A DNA stretch of 64,000 bases from Variovorax brevis (GTDB lineage: Bacteria > Pseudomonadota > Gammaproteobacteria > Burkholderiales > Burkholderiaceae_C). Position 1 is the first letter of the stretch. Every line of letters begins with the position of its first letter. Below, piece after piece: positions 28,362 to 37,072 of the stretch. The DNA lies in assembly GCF_030317105.1 (NCBI RefSeq), contig NZ_JASZYG010000004.1, forward strand, positions 434,001 to 498,000, read 5' to 3'. Position numbers and translations under genes: made by a program. The notes beneath the pieces are model-generated. The model made no database searches. It saw only the letters and a list, made by a program, of their open reading frames with translations, and had not been told where the DNA came from.

Positions 28362-29469
28362 AAAATCGGCGAGCGGACGCCCTGCGGGCCTGAGGCGGCG
28401 CGAACTCGTTGCGTTTCCGCTGGCTTCGCTGGCCGCGCTCTTGCCGGCTGCCAACGCGCAGGCCCGGCCCGAACCGCTGGAAGCGGACGAAGACATCCTC
28501 TTTCTCCCCGGCGTTGCGCGGCCGCTGGAAGACGGCCTCATCGACGTCGACGTGCACGCCTGGGTCTACGAAAAGGACCGGCACTGGATCCTCGACGCGG
28601 GCCTCGCACGCTACATGGGGGTGGAGCTGGGCAAGTTGAACCCCGCCTCGCGCGTGCGGTTTGCGCAGCGCACCTTTCTTTTTCATGCGGAGTCCGAAGG
28701 GGGCAAGGCTGTCGAGATCAGCTTTGGCCACAACATGGCGCCGGTGACGATGCCACCCAGCGACTGGAGCGGTCGCACCAACCTGCGGGCCACGGTGCCG
28801 GTGGCCGTCGATCCGCGTTACGCCCCATGGCTGCGATTCAGTGCCACCGTGCCCGGCCCCCGGCGCCGCATCGACGGGCGCGCCCTGCTGGTGCCCGAAC
28901 GCGGTCTCTCGGTCATTTCGGACATCGACGACACCATCAAGCGGACGCAGGTGCGCGAGCGGCGCGAGATGATGCTCAACACCTTCGTGCGCCCCTTCGA
29001 GCCCGCGCCGGGCATGGCCGCGCACTACCGGGCGATGGCGCGCGATCCGTTCACGCGCTTTCACTATGTGTCGTCCAGCCCGATCCAGTTGTGGCCGCCG
29101 CTGGACGCCTTCCTGCGGCACGCAGGCTTTCCCGCGGGCAGCGTGCATCTGCGCGAAAGCACGACCTGGCGCACGATCGTGCCGGAGGAAGGTGAGTCGC
29201 GCGAGCATAAGTCTTCGGCCATCCTGAACCTGTTCAACACCTTTCCGCAGCGAAGCTTCCTGCTGATTGGCGACTCGGGCGAGCTGGACCCGGAGATCTA
29301 CGGCGACATTGCCCGTGCGCACGGCCATCGCCTTCAGGGCATCGTGATTCGCGACGTCACACAGGAGGGGCGCGAATCGCCGCGCTACGCCGCCGCGTTC
29401 GAAGGCGTCGATCCGGTGCTGTGGCACGTGTATGCCGACGGCGGCGCTTGGCCGGTCACGCCGGGCTGA
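28345..29469 (+). CDS. APP1-type phosphatase (DUF2183), probably exported
   Basis: A 374-residue protein with a twin-arginine-like signal (GLRRRELVAFPLASLAALLPAANAQA, given in two parts: RRREL then the hydrophobic stretch), so export is plausible. The C-terminal half is the APP1 catalytic domain of the HAD superfamily: SDIDDTIKRTQV carries the DxDxT motif, YVSSSPIQLWP the second motif and LIGDSGELDPEIY the last. The yeast relative App1 dephosphorylates phosphatidic acid. Bacterial substrates are unknown. Its start overlaps folA by 17 bases, so it may be translated from the thyA-folA message. Confidence 0.82.
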   Translation: MSASREKSASGRPAGLRRRELVAFPLASLAALLPAANAQARPEPLEADEDILFLPGVARPLEDGLIDVDVHAWVYEKDRHWILDAGLARYMGVELGKLNPASRVRFAQRTFLFHAESEGGKAVEISFGHNMAPVTMPPSDWSGRTNLRATVPVAVDPRYAPWLRFSATVPGPRRRIDGRALLVPERGLSVISDIDDTIKRTQVRERREMMLNTFVRPFEPAPGMAAHYRAMARDPFTRFHYVSSSPIQLWPPLDAFLRHAGFPAGSVHLRESTTWRTIVPEEGESREHKSSAILNLFNTFPQRSFLLIGDSGELDPEIYGDIARAHGHRLQGIVIRDVTQEGRESPRYAAAFEGVDPVLWHVYADGGAWPVTPG

Positions 29470-29660
29470 CGGCGCTCACCCGTATTTCGGCATGATGCCG
29501 CGGCGCTTGTGAGACGGCGGCGCCTCTACCTTCCCGCTTGAGTCTCAGGCTACTCGCTTCCACGGTGAGCCCGCCATCGAGCCCGCGGACTGCTCCAAAA
29601 CCCTGATTGATTTAATTATTGATGTTAATACGATGAATACATCCGACACGACATCAAGCA

Positions 29661-30692
29661 ATGCCTTCGACCCCCACCATTGCCGATATCGCCCGCACGG
29701 CGGGCGTGGGAACGGCCACGGTCGACCGGGTGCTCAACCGCCGTCCGGGCGTCAATGCCGAGACCGTGCAGCGGGTGATGCAGGTGGTGGAAGAGTTGGG
29801 CGCACCGCAGACGCCGGGCCGCCCGCGCAAGGGCGCCAACTCCCGCTTTGCCTACGTGTTGCCGGCCGACGAGTCGCCCTTCGTCGACTTGGTCGAGCGC
29901 CAGATCGCCCAGGCGGCGGGTGATTTCCGCCACGCCCACATCACCGAGATCACCCACCGCATCGACACGGCAGACCCGGTGCGTTTTGCCGAGGAACTGG
30001 CGCAGGTGGGCGATTGCGAAGGCATCGCGCTCATGGCGCCCGACTTGCCGCCCGTCAAGCGCGCCATCAATGAACTGGTGCGTGCGGGCGTGCATGTGGT
30101 CACCCTCTTTTCCGACGTGGCGGGCTCCATGCGCGAGACTTGCATCGGCGCCGACAACCGCGCGGCGGGCCGCACGGCCGGTCTGCTGCTTGGCCGCATG
30201 GCGAACGCCGCCGGCCGCGACACGCTGCTGCTCTCGTCGCAGGCCACCCGGCTCACCTCCGAGATCGAACGGCGCATCGGCTTTGCGCAGGTCGTCGAGG
30301 AGCGCTTCCCCGGGCTGAAGCTGATGCGCACGCCCGACCTGCCCGCCGACAACGACGGCGCCTGCGAGGCGCTGCTTCAAACCCTGCGCGGCGACATCGA
30401 CCCGGCCTGCGTGGCAGGCATCTACAACGTCGGCTCGGGCAGCGCGGGTGTCGCCCGCGCGCTGGGCGAGGCGGGCCTGCTGCCGCAAGCCGGTGTCATT
30501 GCCCACGACTTCACCGACGAGCACGGTTCGCTGCTGTCAGCCAACGCGCTCAGCTACGTCCTGCACCAGGACATCCATTACTGCGTATTGACGGCGGCGC
30601 GCGTGTTGCGCGCCCTGTGCGAGAACGTCCGCGGCGCACTCAACGTGGTGCAGCCGCGCATCGAGATCCTGACGGCCGAGAACCTTCACTGA
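29661..30692 (+). CDS. LacI-family transcriptional regulator of the sugar/polyol operon
   Basis: A 343-residue regulator: N-terminal LacI helix-turn-helix (TIADIARTAGVGTATVDRVLN), then a periplasmic-binding-protein-like sensor domain (type 1) similar to those sensing sugars (DNRAAGRTAGLLLGRM; IAHDFTDEHGSLL). The 190 bases upstream contain an AT-rich tract (about 29605-29640) that stands out in this GC-rich DNA and may carry its promoter or operator. It precedes an ABC importer operon in the same direction, about 50 bases away, and most likely controls it in response to the transported compound. Confidence 0.88.
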   Translation: MPSTPTIADIARTAGVGTATVDRVLNRRPGVNAETVQRVMQVVEELGAPQTPGRPRKGANSRFAYVLPADESPFVDLVERQIAQAAGDFRHAHITEITHRIDTADPVRFAEELAQVGDCEGIALMAPDLPPVKRAINELVRAGVHVVTLFSDVAGSMRETCIGADNRAAGRTAGLLLGRMANAAGRDTLLLSSQATRLTSEIERRIGFAQVVEERFPGLKLMRTPDLPADNDGACEALLQTLRGDIDPACVAGIYNVGSGSAGVARALGEAGLLPQAGVIAHDFTDEHGSLLSANALSYVLHQDIHYCVLTAARVLRALCENVRGALNVVQPRIEILTAENLH

Positions 30693-30745
30693 TATCGGCG
30701 GCCGGGTATGTGTCCTTGAAACCCCTGCTTTTTTGGAGACTGCTC

Positions 30746-32086
30746 ATGAAATCGATCTCGAAGATGTTGCCGGGGGTCGTCGCCCTGGCTGCTGCCACCG
30801 TCCTCGGCCTGACGAGCACCAACGTGCGTGCACAAGACAAGACCATCACACTGTGTTGGGCGGCTTGGGACCCGGCCAACGCGCTGGTCGAACTCTCGAA
30901 AGACTTCACCGCCAAATCGGGCGTGAAGATGAAGTTCGAGTTCGTGCCCTGGACCAACTTTGCCGACCGCATGCTCAACGAGCTCAACTCCAAGGGCAAG
31001 CTGTGCGACCTGATCATCGGCGACAGCCAGTGGATCGGCGGCTCGGCCGAACAGGGTCACTACGTCAAGCTCAATGACTTCTTTGCCAAGGAAGGCATCA
31101 AGATGACGGACTTCGCGCCCGCCACCGTGGTGGGCTATGCGGAGTGGCCGAAGAACACACCCAACTATTGGGCCCTGCCCGCCATGGCCGACGCCGTGGG
31201 CTGGACCTATCGCAAGGACTGGTTCGCCAAGCCCGAGTTGCAGGCGGAGTTCAAGGGCAAGTACAAGCGCGACCTGGCGCCGCCCAAGACCTGGACCGAG
31301 TTCAAGGAAGTGTCCGAGTTCTTCCAGGGCAAGACCATCGACGGCAAGAAGGTCTACGGCGCCTACATCTTCACCGAGCGCGGCTCCGAAGGCATCACGA
31401 TGGGCGTGACCAACGTGCTCTACCCGATGGGCTTCAAGTACGAAGACCCGAAGAAGCCGTATGCGATGCAGGGCTTCGTGAACTCGCCGGACTCGGTGCG
31501 CGGGCTGGAGTTCTACAAGGCGCTCTACAAGGGCAGCACGCCTCCGGGCCTGACCAATGCCTACATGGGCGAAGGGCTCGACGCCTTCAAGTCCGGCCAG
31601 GTCGCGATGATGATGAACTGGTTCGCCTTCTTCCCGGGTCTCTACAAGGACCCGAACGTGGGCGGCGACAAGATCGGCTTCTTCACCAACCCGTCGGACA
31701 AGACCAAGGGCGTGCAGCTGGGCGGCCAGGGCATCTCGGTGGTGTCGTACTCGGCCAACCGCAACGAGTCGCTGCAATACATCAAGTGGTTCGCGAGCCC
31801 CGAGGTGCAGAAGAAGTGGCAGGCCATCGGCGGCTCCTCGGCGGCCAAGGCGGTGCTGGACGATCCGGGCTACCCGAAGAGCTCACCGTTTGCGCAGGCT
31901 TTCCTCGACTCGATGGGCATGGTGGTCGACTTCTGGGCCGAGCCTTCGTACGCGCAACTGATGCTCGCCATGCAAAAGCGCGTGCATGACTACGTGGTGG
32001 CCGACAAGGGCACCGCCAAGGAAGCACTGGACGCGCTGGTCGTTGACTGGACGAAGGTGTTCAAGGACGATGGCAAGGCGAAGTAA
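30746..32086 (+). CDS. ABC sugar/polyol-binding protein
   Basis: A 446-residue periplasmic solute-binding protein of the family 1 (sugar) type. The signal peptide is about 1-29 (MLPGVVALAAATVLGLTST to VRAQ). Typical text follows: TLCWAAWDPANALVELSKDF, YKVDLIIGDSQW-like (CDLIIGDSQWIGG) and a hinge-region AFKSGQVAMMMNWFAF. ATG 30746 has TTGGAG upstream. First structural gene of the importer operon 30746-36406. The substrate is probably a sugar, polyol or glycerol-like compound, judged from the DHA-kinase genes at the operon end. Confidence 0.9.
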   Translation: MKSISKMLPGVVALAAATVLGLTSTNVRAQDKTITLCWAAWDPANALVELSKDFTAKSGVKMKFEFVPWTNFADRMLNELNSKGKLCDLIIGDSQWIGGSAEQGHYVKLNDFFAKEGIKMTDFAPATVVGYAEWPKNTPNYWALPAMADAVGWTYRKDWFAKPELQAEFKGKYKRDLAPPKTWTEFKEVSEFFQGKTIDGKKVYGAYIFTERGSEGITMGVTNVLYPMGFKYEDPKKPYAMQGFVNSPDSVRGLEFYKALYKGSTPPGLTNAYMGEGLDAFKSGQVAMMMNWFAFFPGLYKDPNVGGDKIGFFTNPSDKTKGVQLGGQGISVVSYSANRNESLQYIKWFASPEVQKKWQAIGGSSAAKAVLDDPGYPKSSPFAQAFLDSMGMVVDFWAEPSYAQLMLAMQKRVHDYVVADKGTAKEALDALVVDWTKVFKDDGKAK

Positions 32087-32092
32087 GAAGGC

Positions 32093-33082
32093 GTGAAGAC
32101 CGTGAGCGCCATTCGTCCACCGATGCCGAGCCCCTCCGCCAAAGGAATCGTCGCCCGTGCCGCAGAAGCCACGCCACCGGCCGTGGCGATGCGCATGCGC
32201 GGGCTGTCGGACCGGGCGATCGCGTGGCTCTTCGTCGGGCCGACGATGGTGCTCCTGCTCGCGATCAACATCTTTCCGTTGATCTGGACGATCAAGCTGT
32301 CCTTCACCAACTACCGGGCCAACCGGCCCAACGCCAACGTGCTGGACGTGGGCATCGACAACTACGTGTCGGTGCTCACGGACCCGGACATCTGGGCGGC
32401 AATGCAGGCGACGGCGCACTTTTTGTTCTGGACCATCTTCTTGCAGATGGTGATCGGGTTTGCGCTGGCCTACCTCATCGACCGCAAGTTCCGCGGGCAC
32501 GGGTTCTGGACGACGATGATCCTGATTCCCATGATGCTGTCGCCTGCGGTGGTCGGCAACTTCTGGGCCTTTCTCTACCAGCCGCAGATCGGGTTGTTCA
32601 ACTACGCGGTGTCGTTCTTGACGGGCGTGCCGCCCTCTTCGTTCGAGATGATCGGCTCGGTCAAGCTGGCGCCGTGGGCCATCATCATCGTGGACACGTG
32701 GATGTGGACGCCCTACGTCATGCTGATCTGCCTGGCGGGGCTGCGCTCGATCCCGGACTACATCTACGAGGCGGCCGAGGTGGACCGTGCGTCGAAGTGG
32801 CGGCAGTTCTGGTCGATCACGCTGCCGATGGTGCTGCCTTTCATCATGCTCGCCGTGCTGTTCCGGGGCATCGAGAACTTCAAGATGTTCGACATGGTGA
32901 ACCTGCTGACTTCGGGTGGACCGGGGTCGGCTACTGAACTCGCTTCGATCACTTTGAAGCGCGAAGCATTCGAGAAATGGCGCACCGGCTATTCGTCGGC
33001 GTTCGCGATCATCCTTTTCGTGTCGGTGTTCGGGCTGGCGAACATCTACGTGAAGGCGCTCAATCACGTGAAGAATCGCTGA
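32093..33082 (+). CDS. ABC sugar transporter permease 1 (MalF type)
   Basis: A 329-residue permease with a long polar N terminus and six membrane helices (first LFVGPTMVLLLAINIFPLIW). The EAA coupling motif that contacts the ATPases is YEAAEVDRASKWRQFWSITLPMV. It would pair with the next gene to form the channel. GTG 32093 is used; later starts (GTG 32102, ATG 32123) are possible, as the first 40 residues are not conserved. Confidence 0.9.
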   Translation: MKTVSAIRPPMPSPSAKGIVARAAEATPPAVAMRMRGLSDRAIAWLFVGPTMVLLLAINIFPLIWTIKLSFTNYRANRPNANVLDVGIDNYVSVLTDPDIWAAMQATAHFLFWTIFLQMVIGFALAYLIDRKFRGHGFWTTMILIPMMLSPAVVGNFWAFLYQPQIGLFNYAVSFLTGVPPSSFEMIGSVKLAPWAIIIVDTWMWTPYVMLICLAGLRSIPDYIYEAAEVDRASKWRQFWSITLPMVLPFIMLAVLFRGIENFKMFDMVNLLTSGGPGSATELASITLKREAFEKWRTGYSSAFAIILFVSVFGLANIYVKALNHVKNR

Positions 33083-33089
33083 GGACGAC

Positions 33090-34046
33090 ATGAGCCAAGG
33101 CATCAGCACTGCGCATTCCGTCGTCGAGCCGAGTTCGCGCACGCGACTGTTCGCGGGGTCGGTGGTCGTGCTCTATGCACTGATCACGATGATTCCGCTG
33201 GTGTGGATCATCCTCACCGGCTTCAAGACGCCGCCGGATTCGATCAGCTATCCACCGAAGATCGTGTTCACGCCCTCGCCGCAGGGCTACTGCAACCTGT
33301 TCACCACGCGCTCGCGCCAGACGCCGGAATACATCGCTGCCCTGCCCGCGCCGACCGAGACCTGCGACAAGGTGGCGCGCGCGGACAACATGGTGGTGGC
33401 GGGGCAGTCTAACTACATACCGCGCTTCATCAACTCGCTGATCATCGCGTTCGGCTCCACGATCTTGTCGGTGGGCTTTGGCGTGATGGCGGCGTATGCG
33501 TTCTCGCGCTTCAAGGTTCCGCTGAAGGACGACCTGCTCTTCTTCATCCTGTCGACGCGCATGATGCCGCCGATTGCGGTGGCGATTCCGATCTACCTGA
33601 TGTACCGCGAACTGGGCTTGTCGGACACGCGGCTGGGAATGATCCTGCTCTACAGCGCGGTGAACGTGTCGCTCGCGGTGTGGCTGCTCAAGGGCTTCAT
33701 CGACGAGATTCCGCGTGAGTACGAAGAGGCCGCCATGGTCGACGGCTACACGCGGCTTCAGGCTTTCCGCAAGGTGGTCTTGCCGCAGGCGACGACGGGC
33801 ATCGTGGCCACGTCGATCTTCTGCCTGATCTTCGCGTGGAACGAATATGCGTTCGCGGTGTTGCTGACTTCCGGCACGGCGCAGACGGCGCCTCCGTTCA
33901 TCCCGATCATCATTGGTGAAGGCGGGCAAGACTGGCCCGCGGTGGCGGCCGGCACGACGCTGTTCCTGATTCCGATCCTCGTGTTCACGATCCTGCTGCG
34001 CAAGCATCTGTTGCGTGGCATCACCTTCGGAGCGGTGCGCAAATGA
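33090..34046 (+). CDS. ABC sugar transporter permease 2 (MalG type)
   Basis: A 318-residue permease. Membrane helices include VVLYALITMIPLVWIILTGF at the N terminus and IVATSIFCLIFAWNEYAFAV; the EAA loop is YEEAAMVDGYTRLQAFRKVVLPQA. A periplasmic insertion of about 55 residues with two cysteines (GYCNLF, ETCDKV) lies between helices 1 and 2 and is longer than in MalG. Starts 7 bases after permease 1 with GAGG upstream; the stop overlaps the next small gene. Confidence 0.9.
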   Translation: MSQGISTAHSVVEPSSRTRLFAGSVVVLYALITMIPLVWIILTGFKTPPDSISYPPKIVFTPSPQGYCNLFTTRSRQTPEYIAALPAPTETCDKVARADNMVVAGQSNYIPRFINSLIIAFGSTILSVGFGVMAAYAFSRFKVPLKDDLLFFILSTRMMPPIAVAIPIYLMYRELGLSDTRLGMILLYSAVNVSLAVWLLKGFIDEIPREYEEAAMVDGYTRLQAFRKVVLPQATTGIVATSIFCLIFAWNEYAFAVLLTSGTAQTAPPFIPIIIGEGGQDWPAVAAGTTLFLIPILVFTILLRKHLLRGITFGAVRK

Positions 34047-34249
34047 GCTCGACCACTTCCCCGCAAGCGCAACGCCGCTGGCCGCGGTGGCTGCGTCGCG
34101 GGCCGATGGAGATCGTGGCCTGCATCGTGATCACGGCCGGGCTCGTGATGATGCTGCAACCGCTGGCGATGGTGCTCTTCACCTGGTCGTTTGTGACCAC
34201 GCTGTTCGGCACCTTGCTGTTTATGGTCGTGTCGAAGTTTCCGGAATAG
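34043..34249 (+). CDS. Small membrane protein of the ABC operon
   Basis: A 68-residue protein: a basic N terminus (RRWPRWLRRG), then two closely spaced hydrophobic stretches (about 25-45 and 47-63). It overlaps permease 2 by ATGA and ends two bases before the first ATPase, so it is firmly inside the operon. Some glycerol-type ABC operons of Proteobacteria carry a small membrane protein at a similar place, but I cannot assign this one to a family. It may be an accessory subunit. Confidence 0.65.
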   Translation: MSSTTSPQAQRRWPRWLRRGPMEIVACIVITAGLVMMLQPLAMVLFTWSFVTTLFGTLLFMVVSKFPE

Positions 34250-34251
34250 CC

Positions 34252-35376
34252 ATGGCCGAGATCCGCGTCCACCACCTGCACAAGGCCTTCGCCGACTTCA
34301 CCGCGGTGAAGGACTCCACCTTCACCGTGCACAACGGCGAGTTCTTCTGCCTGCTCGGCCCCTCAGGCTGCGGCAAGACCACCACGCTGCGCATGATCGC
34401 GGGACTGGAACTGCCGACCTCCGGCCAGATTTTCCTCGGCGACGAAGATGTCAGCTTCAAGCGCGCATCGGCACGCGACATCGCTTTCGTGTTCCAGATG
34501 TTTGCGCTGTATCCGCACATGAACGTGCGACGCAACATCGCCTTTCCGCTGGTGTCGCAGGGCATGCCGCGCGAGCAGATCCACACGGCAGTGGAACAGG
34601 CTGCGCGCATCCTTCGCATCACCCATCTATTGGACAAGCCCGTGTCGGGCCTCTCCAGCGGCGACCGTCAGCGCGTCGCATTGGGACGCGCCATCGTGCG
34701 CCAGCCGCTCGCGTTCCTGATGGACGAACCGCTGGGCGCGCTCGACGCCGAGTTCCGCGAGGTGATGTGCCAGGAACTGCGCGCGCTGCACGACCGCCTG
34801 AACGCCACCACCGTCTACGTCACGCACGACCAGATGGAAGCCATGGCGATGGCCGACGTCATCGCCATCATGAACGAGGGCGTGATCGAGCAGCTCGGCG
34901 CGCCGCTGGAGGTGTACGAGCGGCCGGCGAGCGTCTTCGTCGCGGACTTCATCGGCGCCCCGTCGATGAACTTCCTGCCGTTCGAAGCGGCCATGGCGAG
35001 CGGCGACAACGCCATCAACATCGGCCCGGCGAAGCTCATCGTTCCGGCCGCACGCGAGGACGTGTCGGCGCGCTCGCTGCTGTGCGGCGTGCGGCCCGAG
35101 CATGTGCGCTTCACCGACACTTCGATGCTGCGCGCCGAGGTGCTTGGCACCGAATACCTGGGGACCAGCACCGTCGTGACGCTGGCCACCGCGCAGGGCG
35201 CCACGGTGCGCGCCAAAGTCGACGTGGAGAACCCCGCGCGGCGCGGTGACCACGTCGGCCTCGCCTTCGATGCCGCGGCCGTCTCGCTCTTCGACGCCAC
35301 GAGCGGCCGCGCGCTGCGAACGGCGCGCGACGATCAACCGCACGCGGTGCGCCGACAGGGAGCACGCCATGGCTGA
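34252..35376 (+). CDS. ABC sugar transporter ATPase 1 (degenerate signature)
   Basis: A 374-residue MalK/UgpC-type ATPase. Walker A is GPSGCGKTT (about 36-44), Q-loop FVFQMFALYPHM, Walker B LAFLMDEPLGALD with the catalytic Glu, and H-loop VTHDQMEA. A C-terminal TOBE-like regulatory domain follows. The signature motif reads LSSGDRQRVALG instead of LSGGQ. Two different ATPases are encoded here, so an asymmetric heterodimer is likely. The 3' end overlaps the next gene by 8 bases. Confidence 0.9.
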   Translation: MAEIRVHHLHKAFADFTAVKDSTFTVHNGEFFCLLGPSGCGKTTTLRMIAGLELPTSGQIFLGDEDVSFKRASARDIAFVFQMFALYPHMNVRRNIAFPLVSQGMPREQIHTAVEQAARILRITHLLDKPVSGLSSGDRQRVALGRAIVRQPLAFLMDEPLGALDAEFREVMCQELRALHDRLNATTVYVTHDQMEAMAMADVIAIMNEGVIEQLGAPLEVYERPASVFVADFIGAPSMNFLPFEAAMASGDNAINIGPAKLIVPAAREDVSARSLLCGVRPEHVRFTDTSMLRAEVLGTEYLGTSTVVTLATAQGATVRAKVDVENPARRGDHVGLAFDAAAVSLFDATSGRALRTARDDQPHAVRRQGARHG

Positions 35377-36406
35377 ACTTCGACTCGCCGGCGTCGGCAA
35401 GCGCTTTGGCGCGGTGCAAGCGGTCGATGGCCTTCAACTCGACATTCCAAGCGGTGAGTTCTTCGTGCTGCTGGGTCCGAGCGGCGCGGGCAAGACGACG
35501 ACCTTGCGGCTCGTGGCCGGGCTGGAGAAGCCGGATGCCGGCAGCGTTTTCATCGGTGGACGCGACGTCACCGCGCTCGCACCCGCGCTGCGCGACGTGG
35601 CCTTCGTCTTCCAGCAGTACTCGCTCTACCCGCACCTGAGCGTCTTCGACAACCTCGCCTTTCCGCTGCGCTCGCCACTGCGCCCCAAGCCCGAAGCCGA
35701 AGTACGCCGCAAGGTCGAAGAGGTCGCGCACATGCTGCGCATCCACGACAAGCTGAAGAACGCCGCCACCAAACTTTCCGGTGGCCAGATGCAGCGCGTG
35801 GCCATCGGCCGCGCACTGGTGCGCAGCCCGTCGATCTACCTCATGGACGAGCCGCTCTCCTCGCTCGATGCCAAGCTGCGCAACGACCTGCGCCTGGAAC
35901 TCAAGCGCATCCAGCAAGACCTCGGCGCCACGATGCTCTACGTGACGCACGACCAGATCGAGGCGATGACGATGGCCACGCGCATCGGCGTGCTCGACGC
36001 GGGCGTGCTGGTGCAGGTCGGCACGCCACGGCAGATCTACGAAGACCCGCGCACGAGCCACGTGGCGGCACGGCTGGGCTCGCCGCGCATCAACCTCTTG
36101 CCGCGCGCCGTCGTGCCGGGCGTGCCGGGGCCGCAGGAGGCCGTGACGGTGGGCGTGCGCGCCGAACACCTGCGCATCCATCGCGAAGCTGACACCGGCG
36201 CCGGCAACGCGCACCGCAGCGCGCGCGTCAAGCGCATCGAGCGCCTGAGCGACCAGCACCTCGTGCATCTGGGACTGGACGACAGCGAGCACGAACTCAT
36301 CGTCTGCGCGCCGGGCAACGAAAGCTTCGAGCCCAACGACGCCGTGCGGGTCGAGCTGATGAAAGCGCTGTGGTTCGACGCGCGGGGCCAGCGCATCGCC
36401 GCATGA
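35369..36406 (+). CDS. ABC sugar transporter ATPase 2
   Basis: A 345-residue ATPase of the same family with fully canonical motifs: Walker A GPSGAGKTTT, Q-loop FVFQQYSLYPHL, signature KLSGGQMQRVAIGRAL, Walker B IYLMDEPLSSLDAK, H-loop VTHDQIEAMTMA. The C-terminal regulatory domain covers about 240-345. It would form a heterodimer with the preceding ATPase to energise the two permeases. The 8-base overlap with that gene supports translational coupling. Confidence 0.92.
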   Translation: MAELRLAGVGKRFGAVQAVDGLQLDIPSGEFFVLLGPSGAGKTTTLRLVAGLEKPDAGSVFIGGRDVTALAPALRDVAFVFQQYSLYPHLSVFDNLAFPLRSPLRPKPEAEVRRKVEEVAHMLRIHDKLKNAATKLSGGQMQRVAIGRALVRSPSIYLMDEPLSSLDAKLRNDLRLELKRIQQDLGATMLYVTHDQIEAMTMATRIGVLDAGVLVQVGTPRQIYEDPRTSHVAARLGSPRINLLPRAVVPGVPGPQEAVTVGVRAEHLRIHREADTGAGNAHRSARVKRIERLSDQHLVHLGLDDSEHELIVCAPGNESFEPNDAVRVELMKALWFDARGQRIAA

Positions 36407-36428
36407 CATCAACACAGGGAAGAACCAC

Positions 36429-37061
36429 ATGACCGATCACATCGATCTCATCCGCCGCGCAACGCAAACGCTGATCGACCACGTCGACGAGCTCACCGCC
36501 CTCGACCAGGCGATCGGCGACGGCGATCATGGGCTGAACATGCGCCGCGGCGCGCTGGCCATCCAGGGCAAGCTCGAGGACATCGCGGACCAGTCGCTCA
36601 ACGAAGCGCTGCGCACCATGGGCATGACGTGCATGTCGACCATCGGGGGGTCGTCCGGTCCCGTGTTCGGCACCTTGATGATCACGCTCGGCAAGGAGTT
36701 GCCCGACCCGCCGACCGCCGAGGCGATGGCACGGGCCGTCGATGCCGGCATCAAGGCGCTCACGCGGCTCGGCAAGGCCGAGGTGGGCCAGAAGACATTG
36801 CTCGACGTGCTCGACCCGGTGCAGAAGGTGCTGGCCGAGGGCGGCGACAACCTCGCCGCACGCGTGCGCGACTGCGCCTTCGCCAGCGCCGACGCCACCG
36901 CGGAGATGGACGCCATCAAGGGCCGCGCCTCTTTTCTCGGCGATCGCGCACTGGGCCACGTGGACCCGGGTTCGCGTTCGATGGCATTGATCATCGGCGC
37001 GATCTGTGACAGCCTGCCGTCTTCCTCGCCCGCCACGCCAACGCCTTCCCTTTCCGCCTGA
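36429..37061 (+). CDS. dhaL: Dihydroxyacetone kinase subunit DhaL
   Basis: A 210-residue DhaL, the nucleotide-binding subunit of dihydroxyacetone kinase. The Mg-ADP site is AIGDGDHGLNMRRG (Asp31, Asp33, His34 among the ligands), followed by GMTCMSTIGGSSGPVFGTL and, near the C terminus, GRASFLGDRALGHVDPGS, a hallmark of the family. It follows the ABC ATPase by 22 bases and precedes dhaK by 11. No DhaM phosphotransfer protein is encoded nearby, so the phosphate donor (ATP or a remote PTS) is open. Confidence 0.93.
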   Translation: MTDHIDLIRRATQTLIDHVDELTALDQAIGDGDHGLNMRRGALAIQGKLEDIADQSLNEALRTMGMTCMSTIGGSSGPVFGTLMITLGKELPDPPTAEAMARAVDAGIKALTRLGKAEVGQKTLLDVLDPVQKVLAEGGDNLAARVRDCAFASADATAEMDAIKGRASFLGDRALGHVDPGSRSMALIIGAICDSLPSSSPATPTPSLSA

Positions 37062-37072
37062 AAGCATCGTCC

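Noticed and set aside
31883..33142. A 419-codon minus-strand frame across the ABC permease genes
   Set aside because: Antisense to two intact membrane-protein genes; repetitive His/Arg/Asp content.
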